Both the position numbers and the translations under genes were made by a program. The notes under the pieces are model-generated. The model searched no databases, was not told where the DNA came from, and worked only from the letters and a program-made list of their open reading frames with translations. Positions 1 through 10,721 of a stretch of DNA of 64,000 nucleotides are shown in pieces. Origin of the DNA: Diploscapter coronatus (lineage: Eukaryota; Nematoda; Chromadorea; Rhabditida; Rhabditidae); the NCBI GenBank assembly GCA_964036155.1, contig OZ038423.1:41121249-41185248 (forward strand). The letters run 5' to 3'. Each line of letters opens with the position of its first letter. Positions within the stretch are counted from its first letter, which is position 1.

Positions 1-1499
1 GGCGTTCTATCAAGGACATGTTGAAATGTAGCTACAGTAATTTTCTGATTTTATCATTGTTTTATAACAGCTAAGGATTTTTGTTCATATTCTGAATTCA
101 ATCTAGTCTTCAGTTTTTTTTATGACTACTTGAAATTTATACAATGATGATCATGTTTGGTGACCAATATATTCTTCATCTCGATTACATCGCATCATAG
201 AGCAAATGTTGAAGTTATAAATCGCAACATTGACGCTATTTCTTCTCATGCTCTTACTCGTTCATTCATAGCTTCGAAATTGTTCAAATATCCCCGACAA
301 TGCAGCTACGTGCAGACAATTGGCTGGTATTGCATGTTCACTGCAGTCTCATCTGCCAGTCAGTTCCTCCCATTTCCCTGGCTATTTGCTATTTGCTTTT
401 CCCTTTCCCTTGCCTTCTTCATTACCACCTCCCTTGTTTCGCGTGTTCCATTCTCCATTCCTCATGTCATACCGCCTCATTCATATCATTCTGTCTCAAT
501 TTCAACATCTCAAATATAAATTTTCAGTTTAAACGGTTCTGATTTCAGATGCCTTTTTATTACAAATTATGCAAAAAAATTATGTCAAATTTCACCTTCT
601 CAACATATGAATTATTCAATTCTTCCGAATTATTAATGCATTGCAACACAATCATGCGCCGTTTTGTTGATATCCGATATCCAATATTAACTCGATCTAC
701 TTCCGCACGACACCAGAATATGCATAGCATCGCAACGAAAAACATGCGAATTTACGTATTAGTTTGTAAATATACGCAGACATGTAAGGATATTCGAACA
801 TTGTATTGGTTTTGGCTCAGTTTATCCTCTCTCTTGCCTCACTTCCTTTCCAATTTTTTTCTTCGAATTCCCTCCTTTTTCGCTTTCCTGTCTTCGTCTT
901 CTGATCCAAGACGTTGACTTTTGCACCTAATTTACTTCATCTTCTCTGCTTTGCACCAGTCTGTCTTTCATTCTTTGAACATTTATGGAACTTTTTCCAT
1001 CACGTTTATCAAAATTTGTTGTTCGAAGGAAAGACGTTTTCCAGCTAATAAATTCTGCTAACAGAACTATTTTCACTTCTCATCTAAAGAAGTCTTTTAA
1101 TTTATCCAAGTTACATTTATCCCATTCTACTTGAAAAAATAGCTGCGAGTAATAAAAATGGAACTGCCAATTTGTGCTATGAAGTTAGATTCTATGGTAT
1201 TTTATAATTGCAAGTTCTTTTAGAAAATGGTTATACTCGAAGTGCATGCTGTATCTTCCTGAAGAAATTATCGATGTGTATATTAACAATCAAAAGTACT
1301 CATATCTGCTTACATGCTCATATTTGATTTTTACTGTAGCTATTTCAATTACCTTAGCATTTTCTAATTAGTTTTTATATTTCAACACATTTTTTAATCG
1401 AAAGTCGATATTTCCGCTGTTTCAACAGTCTGAAAATAAGCTAATATTAAGTGGAGTTCATTTAGGAAGTATTGTACGACTAATCACTAGATTCCAAAG
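1..1499. other. Intergenic / upstream region, no gene seen
   Basis: No convincing coding exon on either strand. The first 900 bases are pyrimidine-rich on the + strand, which yields long but protein-unlike Phe/Ser/Leu-rich open frames. The last stretch, from about 1000, is ordinary A+T-rich sequence and probably contains the promoter of the chemoreceptor starting at 1500. Confidence 0.6.
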
Positions 1500-4116
1500 A
1501 TGCCAAATCCGGCAGTGTCCCGAATTGACTGGGAATTGCCAGCGAATTTTTCGTCCGAAGCCGAAATGGAAAAGATGTACGATACAACAAATGTAAGAGT
1601 AAAAGATGATAAAAATCAAACATTTTCACAAATTTAGAATGAATTTCAAAATGTCGTTGGAATGTCCGTTTGTGTTTCAGCGATTCTTGGCATTGTCGCT
1701 AATATTTTCGTCATTGTTCTCTCATTCGGTCATGTCAAAGGAGACTTTCGGTAGATTTTTAAAATCTATATTCTTTAAAAGAACATTTTTTCAGACATTT
1801 TGTTGCAAACTTGGCGATAGTTGATATTTTATGTGGGTTCGTGTTTGCATTGATGGGATATGTGAACGTTTTCGATGACCACAATATTCCTACGCAGTTA
1901 GTCGCAGGGTTAACTTATCAATGAAGTAATATGGTATTTTAAGAATCCTGTATTATATGGGTCTGGCCTTCTACGGTTCATTTGGAATTATGATCTGGGC
2001 TCTGGTTCCCATTTCGGTATCCCGAATTTTGGCACTTACTAAACCGGTACTATATTCTTATGTGAGTAATTTGAGAGGAGCTTCAGAAGATCAATGTTAT
2101 TGTTTCAGATGTTTTCCGGTCGCAGGTCCGTATACTTCTGCTTAATAGCTGATTTTCTTCCCGTTTCAGTTTTATACGTGAGTTTAGAATAAAGATATTG
2201 GATGTAAAAATTCCATCTCAGTTAATTTGCCAAGTGGACCATGACACAGCTCGATGGCTGTTTTACGGCTATGCAATTCTGACCGTAATCGCCTATCTCC
2301 TTGCATTTTCCACCAACTACATGGTATTTCAAATAGTCGGTGTGTAATTTTTCCTGCATTTTTTTTCTCAAATAAACAAAAAACGCCAGTTCTGAGTAGA
2401 TAAATCCTGATTTTTATATCCGCGAAGTTGTTTTCTTTTTAAAAAAAAAAGTATGAAATGGTTCATTCCAGTTGAGATATAAAAATTTGGTTTGGGAATC
2501 ACATTTTGACTCCGGATATAATTTTTTTTTTTATAAATTCAATTGATTACACTATGCAATTTAATGAGTTAGCGCGATTCTTTTGCAAAAGGCATATTTT
2601 CCGAATATTTGATCGATCACCTAAAGAGTGCAAATAGTGAAAATTGAGCAATGAAATGTTTGAATTGTTCATCATTTAATTTTTTTTCGAAATGTCAATA
2701 GTCGAATTTTTATGCCAGACTATCTCCTAAAATGTCATTAATTCATTTTAGCTCGTCACATTTGTATCGTGCAAAATTTGCGAGATCAGAATCGTCTGTT
2801 GGAAACGAGGCAAGTCGCTTTGGCGACATTGGGACAGGCACTGATACCGCTAGTTTGTCAGGTAAACTAGTTGAGCTGTTGATTCATCTTGACTGTCTAA
2901 CTGTCTAATTCAGGTACCAGCCTTCTTGACACTATCTTCCGTTCTTCTTCTATCGGAGCCAATCACAGGCGGACATGTAATTTCAATCATTCAGCTATGG
3001 CTGGCAAGCTCACCCCTTCTAGATGCGATCATCACAATTCTCGTCATCAAGCAATACAGGTATGGAATATTTTATAATACATGGAAATTTGCTTTTTATC
3101 AATGTAATTTAAAAATATATATGTGATGTTTTATTCCTATTTCGAAATTAGCCATAAAAACTATCTTCTTCATAATTTTTGTCTTCATGTTTCAAATATC
3201 ATCAGTTTTCGAGTTCATAATTATGGCTTGTTTACATGAATGTTTGCTAATGCAACTTTGTTTTCAAAACTAGGCTTTAATGGCGTGTAGTTTTAATTTG
3301 ATTCTTGAGGAACGAAAAGTTAAGTTGAGTATGAGAGGCGGTGAACTTTGTAACTTTCATAATTGCTTCTTCTAGCTTTTTTCTATTCTTTGTGGGTAGA
3401 AGAAAGCAGACAACCACCAATGGAAATAACGACTCAAAACATATAAAATTAATAATCCTTTTTCTACGCTTAGAAAATGAACAGATAATAGCGCGATAAT
3501 TATCAAAGACAGCATATGTGAAATTGCAAGAGCGTTCGAAATTCATCAAACTTCTCTAGGAGTCTTATGAAAAGTCACATAATTTTAAGTTTCCTGCAAA
3601 CATTTTTTTCATTTTTTTTTAAAGATAATAAGTGAATGGCAGACTGAAGAAAGGTTTAGAAATACAAGGTATTAAAACTGAAAATTTTAGGTGAATTACT
3701 AGTTTACATTAATTTTGATAGAACCATTCATATTTAAAACATGAAAATCTAAATTGTGGGAAAATTTCATAGTTGGAGTGGTTTTTTTTATCAAATGTAA
3801 CATCGTTTTTCCTGAAAATATTTACAAAAAAACACTATTATTAGGCAAAAACTCAATTCGCTATTGCCCCATTCCATCGTTCCACCAAATGATAATTGCC
3901 AAATTGAGAACTGTTCTTTCTTCTTCAATAGTGCTTGACAAGTTATATGATAACAAAACAAAAACGATAATTAAATTAGAGATAAATTATGCCAATTCCA
4001 GGAAGGAATGTCTGTCCTGTGCTTCCAGTATGAGCAAACGAGTCTGGCTGAGCAACAGGCAGAAAGGATCAGGAATTTATTCGGACGAGAAACAGCCCTT
4101 CGAAACAAGGCTATGA
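1500..4116 (+). CDS. Nematode 7TM chemoreceptor (serpentine receptor)
   Basis: Predicted seven-transmembrane G-protein-coupled chemoreceptor of about 327 residues, likely in the ciliary membrane of sensory neurons. Exons by phase-consistent splicing: 1500-1592, 1638-1750, 1795-1896, 1944-2061, 2109-2177, 2222-2339, 2752-2861, 2914-3059, 4002-4116. TM1 contains ILGIVANIFVIVLSF. TM2 contains HFVANLAIVDILCGFVFAL. After TM3 comes a DRY-like region SRILALTKPVLYSY, then FSGRRSVYFCLIADF leads into TM4. The end of TM7 reads SPLLDAIITILVIKQYRKE, resembling the terminal motif of Str-superfamily receptors. The last intron (3060-4001) is long, but the frame continues exactly across it into a 38-residue cytoplasmic tail. 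I cannot assign the class with certainty; Srd or another Str-superfamily class are candidates. It is not a close paralogue of the srx array at 37-46 kb. Confidence 0.8.
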
Positions 4117-5467
4117 TTGTTGAAATAATGAATAGTGAAATTGAATATTTATTTGCTCGAAATGACTTTTAGAATATTATGGGAGCTTGAAGCATGATTT
4201 TGGATAGAATGAATTTCGATTTTTTATTCTTAGACAATTATACGAACCTTCATGATTTCATTCGGATTGGCTAGAAACAAAATGAGTCGTTGAGTCACGA
4301 GATAACTAATTCGACAGGCTCTATTCTTTGTGATTCAGTGAAAATCATTCATTTCTACGAGTCTATTTCTTACTTACATGAATAGTACAGTTCAAGCGTT
4401 AGGAAAATCGATGAATTTAGATCTCATGTTCGGGTTTATTTATTATCAGAGCATTGTGATGTTGTCGAATTGTGACAATCAAAATCGTAAAATAAATGTT
4501 TTCGTTTTTATTTTGAATGGATGGATGGATCGATAAAATGTTGAACAATATTACATCTTTCGCTTCGATTGCAAATTTCGCACAATAATAAAGGAATAGA
4601 TTGAATATGACAAAATCGATGAATTTCGATGCTTCAAACTGACAAGCAGACTGCACAATTGAACCTTCGGATTTATTGCTCACACATTATTTTTAGTCTC
4701 AATAATCGAAATGTTCGGTTCAAACCTTATTGCAATAGCCGATATTTCTATGCTTTCAGATCGGAAAATGTTGCTATTCAAGTACAGGGTGGAATTAAGA
4801 TATTGTGTGCACGTTTCAATAACAATATTATCTTTATCTTAAAGCCTACATGGCCAAAATTTCTTATGACTAAAGTTTTATTCCACGGTACTTAAAAGCG
4901 TGCCGAAAATTTTCGAATTTCGGTGAATTATGTCGGGTATACAGGACTTCAAAAATAACGTTTCTATTTTCAAGTCCCACAAAAAGCGAAATTAGCAATT
5001 TTTTAAAGTCGTTTGGATGTCCGAATAAGTAGATACTAGTGTCATAATTTTTAATGAAAGTTCACCATTGGGCCTAAAGTGATCTATCGAGAAGTTATTC
5101 TGCTTCAAATCAATGCTGGTATTAGCACCAGGCCTTGAAATGCCTCAAAATGCGATGATTTTATCTTCCTCTGAATTACTCATGAAAATTAGCATAAAAA
5201 CCCCATAAAATGCACATGGATTGAACTTTGTTCTGTTTATTCCATTTACGGCACCCAAATTCATACGAAATTATAGCAAAAAATCCCACCAGAATAAGTT
5301 AAATGGGACGATTTTAACGTTTGGAAATTTCTCGTATACAGTAACTAAGTTCCACCCTGTAGATCTATTGTGAATAGATCGAGAAGAGTTATTTATTCAA
5401 TATTATCCACTATCGAATTTTTCCATAACTTTCAAGACTTTGATCAACTAGATACTGACTTTCTACT
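4117..5467. other. Intergenic region containing an inverted-repeat element
   Basis: No coding exon recognised. The stretch 4793-5361 is bounded by inverted copies of TACAGGGTGGAA and is listed separately as a mobile element. The rest is A+T-rich and ends just before the first alternative exon of the complexin gene. Confidence 0.6.
4793..5361. mobile_element. Tc1/mariner-like non-autonomous element (MITE)
   Basis: The left end reads TACAGGGTGGAATTAAG and the right end reads CTAAGTTCCACCCTGTA, giving inverted termini of at least 12 perfect bases (more with mismatches). Each begins with TA, the target duplication typical of Tc1/mariner transposons. The 569-bp interior carries no transposase-like frame, so this looks like an internally deleted, non-mobile copy. 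It lies about 100 bp upstream of the distal complexin first exon. Confidence 0.75.
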
Positions 5468-7531
5468 ATGAGCATCTGTGAGCGGTTGGCAATTCTCCGA
5501 CGAGCCAAACAGACTCAGTACAAAGGTATTTCTTTCTCTATTTTTAGACCACGTTACGAGAGAATTCTGAAAAGCGTGGTAATCAAATCAGATATCAACT
5601 AATAATAATTATGGGCTAGAAATATTTGTGACACAAATAATTACTGCGTGTGCGTGTTTTCGCAAATAACCTTACTTATTTACATATCACAACCGGGTAC
5701 AGTTACATCTTTGTTATGAAGAGAATATTTTCTTGATTTATCTAACAAATCTGCACTTAGATTTTTCCAATTTTTTCAAAACCTGAGTTTTAAGAAAGAC
5801 ATCTGAGGGGCAGACTGGTGGCTCGTCATTTTCTATTCACACAGAATCACAGGATTAAGTGATTTGGGATAGAGATTAAGCGCACATTCACATCCTCCGA
5901 ATGGGGGCTATTGCCTTTTCATCCCGGCTTAATACTCTATCAGTTCTCCTAAATCCCTTATCAGCTAATCATCCGCTTCCTCTGCTCTTCTCTGATAGCT
6001 TATCGTTTCTAATCATCGAATCTATTCACTCGAATATCGCTTCTTGTAATGAATTATTTAGCCACTTAATCTCGTCTTCTTCATGCAACATTCTGTCTGC
6101 TTCATATTATCATCGAGAAATCTCGAAAATTTCTTTTACTTAAAACCTAAACATTTGAAGATATTTTCAACAATCACTTCAAAAATTTTCACACGAACTT
6201 TAAAAATGCCTGAATTTCTTGAATGCATAATTTGAGTCCTGGAATTTCTTATCTCTTTTGCCAGCTCATTTACGCAGAATCCTCGAATCATTTCGTTTGT
6301 TTGGCAATAAATTCCGCACCTATTTCCTGATCCAAAACGAGCAACTATTAGACCTTCTCCATCAAGTCTTTTCGTGTCATTTGCCTGAAATATGGCCGCT
6401 TCACCAGGCATCGCTCTGACTGGACTGGCTTTTAACACTCAGGTTACCCAGTTATTCAAAGGTAAATTGTAGCACACGTATGATCACTATAAAATTCCCA
6501 AAAATACTCGGTCGTAAAATTGTTGGTAAGGAAAATAGATTTGATGACGATAGATTTTTGCTCTCCTCATTTTATTTTACTCGGAATAAAAGTGTAATTG
6601 TACCCGTAACGGGTTGAGCCTTTTGTATATACGACTGAAAATGATTCTTGATATTAGAGCTATTCTAAGTGTCGAATTCTAAGTCCGAAGTTCTGAGAAA
6701 ACTCACTAATTCGCTTGAATCGGCTTTATCTTTATGTAGAGCCACTAAAACATGGGCGTAGGAATGAAAACGAAAATAATGATGAAAAATTTAGGAGGAC
6801 TTGAGAAGTTGGCAGGAGACAACGAAAGCGGCAATGAGAGATCCGAAGCTGAGGATCCTGAGGTTTGCAATTTCTACTGTCCTTACTGTCTAATCTTATA
6901 TGTTGTTTTACAAAATACAAATCAGAATAACTTCAGCTCGCTGCTGCTCGACTCGAACAAGAGTTGCGTAGAAAGGAGAAGCACAGGAAGATGGAGGCTC
7001 AGAGGGAAAGAGTGAGGGACGAAATCAGAGCAAAGGTAATTTTTCGAGATAGATAAATGAGGACTAATAAACACAGATGCATTTTAAAATTACTATATCG
7101 ACTTCTTAGCAAAAATTCGCTATTTTCTGAGTCGATAAAATTTAATTTCGATTGCGACTTCAGAATAATTGCCAGCTCAATTTTTGTTCTGGCGACGTTA
7201 CGATAATAAACAAAACAAAGTAGGAAAATGATATCAAATGAACCTTTAAAAGTATCGCGAATTTTCTTGTCCTGTGTCAGAAAAAATTTCATGTATCTAA
7301 AATTCATTTCAATACTAAAATAAGGAAAAATCCCTGTAATTGCAGTACAATATCAAGAAAAAGGACGATTCAATCGACAGCTGTATCGAAGGCAGAATTG
7401 CTGGGAATCGAAAGACTCCCGAACAGGTAGCTGCCGAGCTCATACAGCAGGAGGAGGACGAAGGTAGGGAAGGTCGAAAATCAGCTGTCAAGGAGCGTTT
7501 GCATCAAATGCGCCAAAATAACATCTTGTGA
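5468..7531 (+). CDS. cpx: Complexin (SNARE-binding regulator of synaptic exocytosis)
   Basis: Complexins bind assembled SNARE complexes at the presynaptic membrane; they clamp spontaneous fusion and promote evoked fusion. Shared exons are 6795-6862, 6937-7035 and 7346-7531. The central helix is clear: DPELAAARLEQELRRKEKHR, then KMEAQRERVRDEIRAKYNIK. It is followed by the conserved GRIAGNRKTPEQVAAEL segment. Two first coding exons fit equally: 5468-5525 (MSICERLAILRRAKQTQYK) and 6392-6461 (MAASPGIALTGLAFNTQVTQ...). Both end in AAAG before a GT donor and leave the same phase, giving proteins of about 136 or 140 residues. Another acceptor at 6761 would add eleven residues. A further in-frame ATG at 6752 could start translation within the shared region. 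The C-terminus is short and ends NNIL, without a CAAX box. C. elegans has two complexins and I cannot say which this matches. Confidence 0.9.
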
Positions 7532-8506
7532 CGAGTTTTGATTTTCATGCTAGTAGAAAATCGCATATTATTGATTTTTGAGTTGAATGATCGACATGAT
7601 AACTAAAAATCTGAAGCCACGAGAAATTGTGCGTAAAATAGTGTTTTCTCATTTCAAAGCATTTTTCTAACGGTTTAAAAGCAAGATGGAATGATTTTTT
7701 CGGCTATCTGGAAACCTCAAACCATGCGAAATAGGGTGAGGGGTGGTAGGGAAAACGGTTCTTTTCTCACATTATTTCGCGTGGCTAAAGCTTTCCAAGT
7801 TGCTTTTCAAAATAGTCAACGAATTCAACAATTTAACGAATACTATTTTTGAGGTGTACTGGAACAACTCGGCATCGCAGAACCTCTGGAACGGGCAAAA
7901 TCAGCCGTGGCGAATGCATTCGAAACTGCTAAATCATTCCTACCCTTCGGACAAAAATAGCACTTGCCGAGATTATGCGTATTCAGATTTATATTCATTT
8001 TTTCTTGTTTTCATTCCCAAGAATGCATCCATATCAGTGTATAACAGTGAAAAATGACATTTTTTGTAAAAGTAATTTTTATGAGTGTTGTTAGTGCATC
8101 ATAATATCAAGCTTTGTCGAATAGTCTCTAAAGTTTATTATAATTTATCACCCGTATTCTTATATATCGTTGAAATAAAAATTATAAATATTGCGAGTAA
8201 AAATGATTGCAGAGGAAGTAAGTGCATCGACTTGCGTTCAATATCGCGCAATTGAAGTGAAATATTTAGATTTTTTAAAATTTGAGTTAAAACAGAATAT
8301 GAAAACGGGCGTCAGAAATGCATCATCTTGAATATTGAAATCAGAGTTCTGAGACACAAACAAGAAATTCTCATCACTTCAGAATCAAATTTCTGACGAC
8401 TCATTGAAAACACTAAAATGTTGCAGAAATTCTAAAATTATGAGGTCCGCGAGAACATGAGAATTTATGAATCTATCGACAAATCATGTATCTAATCGAG
8501 TGATTG
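7532..8506. other. Convergent intergenic region, no gene seen
   Basis: This lies between the 3' ends of complexin (+) and the cysteine-rich membrane gene (-). It is A+T-rich with candidate AATAAA polyadenylation signals for the + gene near 8175. No coding exon was supported; the frame at 7743-8057 has no splice support and no protein-like composition. Confidence 0.55.
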
Positions 8507-10721
8507 TCATGCAGAAGGGAGGTATCTGTCATCATCGACCCTCTGCATGAGCAGAATCTGCTGTGCCCCATTTCGCTCCCGCTCCCTTAGACTCCTTCTT
8601 CTCTTGATCTTCCGATTTCCCACGATGATCATCACGATCGTCAGCAGGGTTAGGGACACCAGCAATGAGCCGATTATGTACATGAAAATCTCAGAAGTGA
8701 TCGGCTGACCGAAGATTTTGAAGGACTGAAAATAGATAAGTATAAGAAAATATCGGCGAATGAATAATTGCCTCATTTCTAATGAATTACTCAAACTATG
8801 GTATAGTTGACAGGATAAGCACATAAGCAGAACTCAGATTTGACCAAACTTACGATAGGATATACAGGTTTTTGATGGCGCGAATAACGATGCTGAAGTT
8901 AAAAAGCGCAGAATAGGAACTTGAAACTGAGAAATTTGGTGATATTTTCCAATTGTATTTAGAGTGGCGAATAAGCAAATTTCCTTGGCAAACATGTATC
9001 GAATTTTCAAATTCGTAAATACAAGTGAAGAATCGAGGATTATCATCGATTTCTCGGCTTCAGACTTATATTTTACAACTATTGACTTCACCAGTCATTC
9101 AGCTCGTTAAAAATTTCTATATCGAAAGTTACGTAAAGATCTATGACCTCTTTTATGAGCCTTATAGTCTGTGACATATTCAGGACCTATGACGTGATAA
9201 TTTAGTAACGGATTATGTCATAAAATTATCACTGGTCCTCTTTTTGACCACACCATAATTTTCAATTGAAAGTGCGAAAGGCGAGAAGATCAAAAATATT
9301 TCTGAAAATCGCTCGTTTTTTGTATTATTTCTTGATCTTCTAATTATTGAAAATAACTGCTCTATTTGCACCTTCCAAATTTACAAATCAAACAATAGCA
9401 CGATGCGAAGATCCGTTCTTCACGCCGGTTATTTGAAGTTTGAAAAGCCAAATTCAATTCATACCTGTGGCTTATCGATGTGATGATGTCGCCGGTAACT
9501 CAGAACGGAAGGAGGGGCAGGATTGGGGTTTCGACTGTCCCGAGGAGTGTCTGGCAAGGGTTTGCAGATTTGAATTGGATAGTCTACCGGGTTGTGATGG
9601 CAAATGCATGTCGTGTTTGAGTCACTAAAATCAGCCAGTCTAGACTCAAGTTGATGCATTTTTAGTGCTTACCCAAAATCAGGCTCGTTGTTACGACATT
9701 TCAAATGGTTACACCAATCTTTCGGCTGATTGAAACAACATGCGCAGCTAAAGTAATCTTCAGAAAAAGTAATGATACGAAATAGTGCTTACTCGCTATT
9801 GCTCTTCTTGTAACACCGAGATATAAACTGTTGGCATTTCGATCCGTTATCATTAAATTTCCTGAAAAATTTAAACTTGACTTTAAAAGCTAAGAATTTT
9901 CGCTTTGTTAGAATATTTTCATTGATGTTAGATTTTTACGCAATGATTCACTTTAGAGCAATCTTATTACCTGCAAATGCAAACAGTCGGCAAATCGTTT
10001 ATAGTCATTATGTCGATTTTAGCATTTGTCTGATTGCAAAACTGCTGATTCCAGTCAGCCAAACACGAACACGGCTTTTCGAAAGTCGACGTGCTTCGAA
10101 GTAGAAAAGTTTCAATTGGGCGATGAGTTATCGGATCTAGAAGATCATAGTTCGATTTAGCTCTCAATAATGAATCAAATTTTGAAATACAAAAATACAA
10201 AGGTGATCAGAGCTTTGAAGCGCATTATCTATTGGATCTGGTCGATTCATTAGGCTAAATTGTTTCGGCTTCTTTGAAGTTAGGCACACAGATTAGAAAT
10301 ACAAAATTATATAGTTTAATACATTTTCAGATCTATAGTATAATTTTAGGAAGATTAAACCGATCGTATTCAAATAAACATGGTCTAGAAAATTATGCCT
10401 GCTAATGTACATTAACCAATTTAGATGTATGGCTTGAAATGCTCAATTGAAAATCTCGTAAAAAATCATAAATTCCAAACATAGAATGTTTCTTATTTCT
10501 TATAAGTCGCAACAAAGTCTAACCTGATGAGCATTGAAATTGTTGTTGAGCCGCAAGCGTATTTGCTGCATCTGTTTCTCTGCCTCCTTGGATGAAAGCC
10601 AATCCGATTACTAACGTAAAATAGTTCGCTGAAATATCGACAATTTATTATGCTCAATGTTTGACTGTTTGTTATTACCATAATTGGCCGATTTATCGCG
10701 CCAGCGTACACGAAAGTGCAT
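8507..10721 (-). CDS. Cysteine-rich single-pass membrane protein, unrecognised family
   Basis: About 299 residues. Exons, in minus-strand order: 10721-10679, 10628-10524, 10160-9971, 9861-9793, 9747-9673, 9624-9465, 8892-8854, 8725-8507; every junction keeps phase. The N-terminus holds a hydrophobic stretch (NYFTLVIGLAFIQGG) that may be a signal peptide or anchor. The extracellular part has a dense cysteine array, with FEKPCSCLADWNQQFC, then SDCACCFNQPKDWCNHLKC, then TTCICHHNPVDYPIQIC. A proline-rich stalk leads to one strong membrane helix (FMYIIGSLLVSLTLLTIVMI), followed by a basic cytoplasmic tail with KIKRRRSLRERER. The topology suggests a small surface receptor or co-receptor, but I recognise no known domain and propose no function. 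The acceptor of the third exon (TTGAGAG) is weak, and the start ATG is the least certain part. Confidence 0.75.

Noticed and set aside
157..917. Overlapping open frames in the first kilobase
   Set aside because: Pyrimidine-rich composition produces Phe/Ser/Leu-rich frames in all phases; no splice sites, start context or family motifs.
2126..2169. Possible intron in the first chemoreceptor (GTCCGT...TTTCAG)
   Set aside because: Reading through it in frame gives a normal TM4 (RRSVYFCLIADFLPVSVLY) and a proper donor at 2178, so it is coding.
6136..6438. Minus-strand frame over the complexin second first exon
   Set aside because: It is the shadow of the plus-strand exon and its upstream region; no matching exons on the minus strand.
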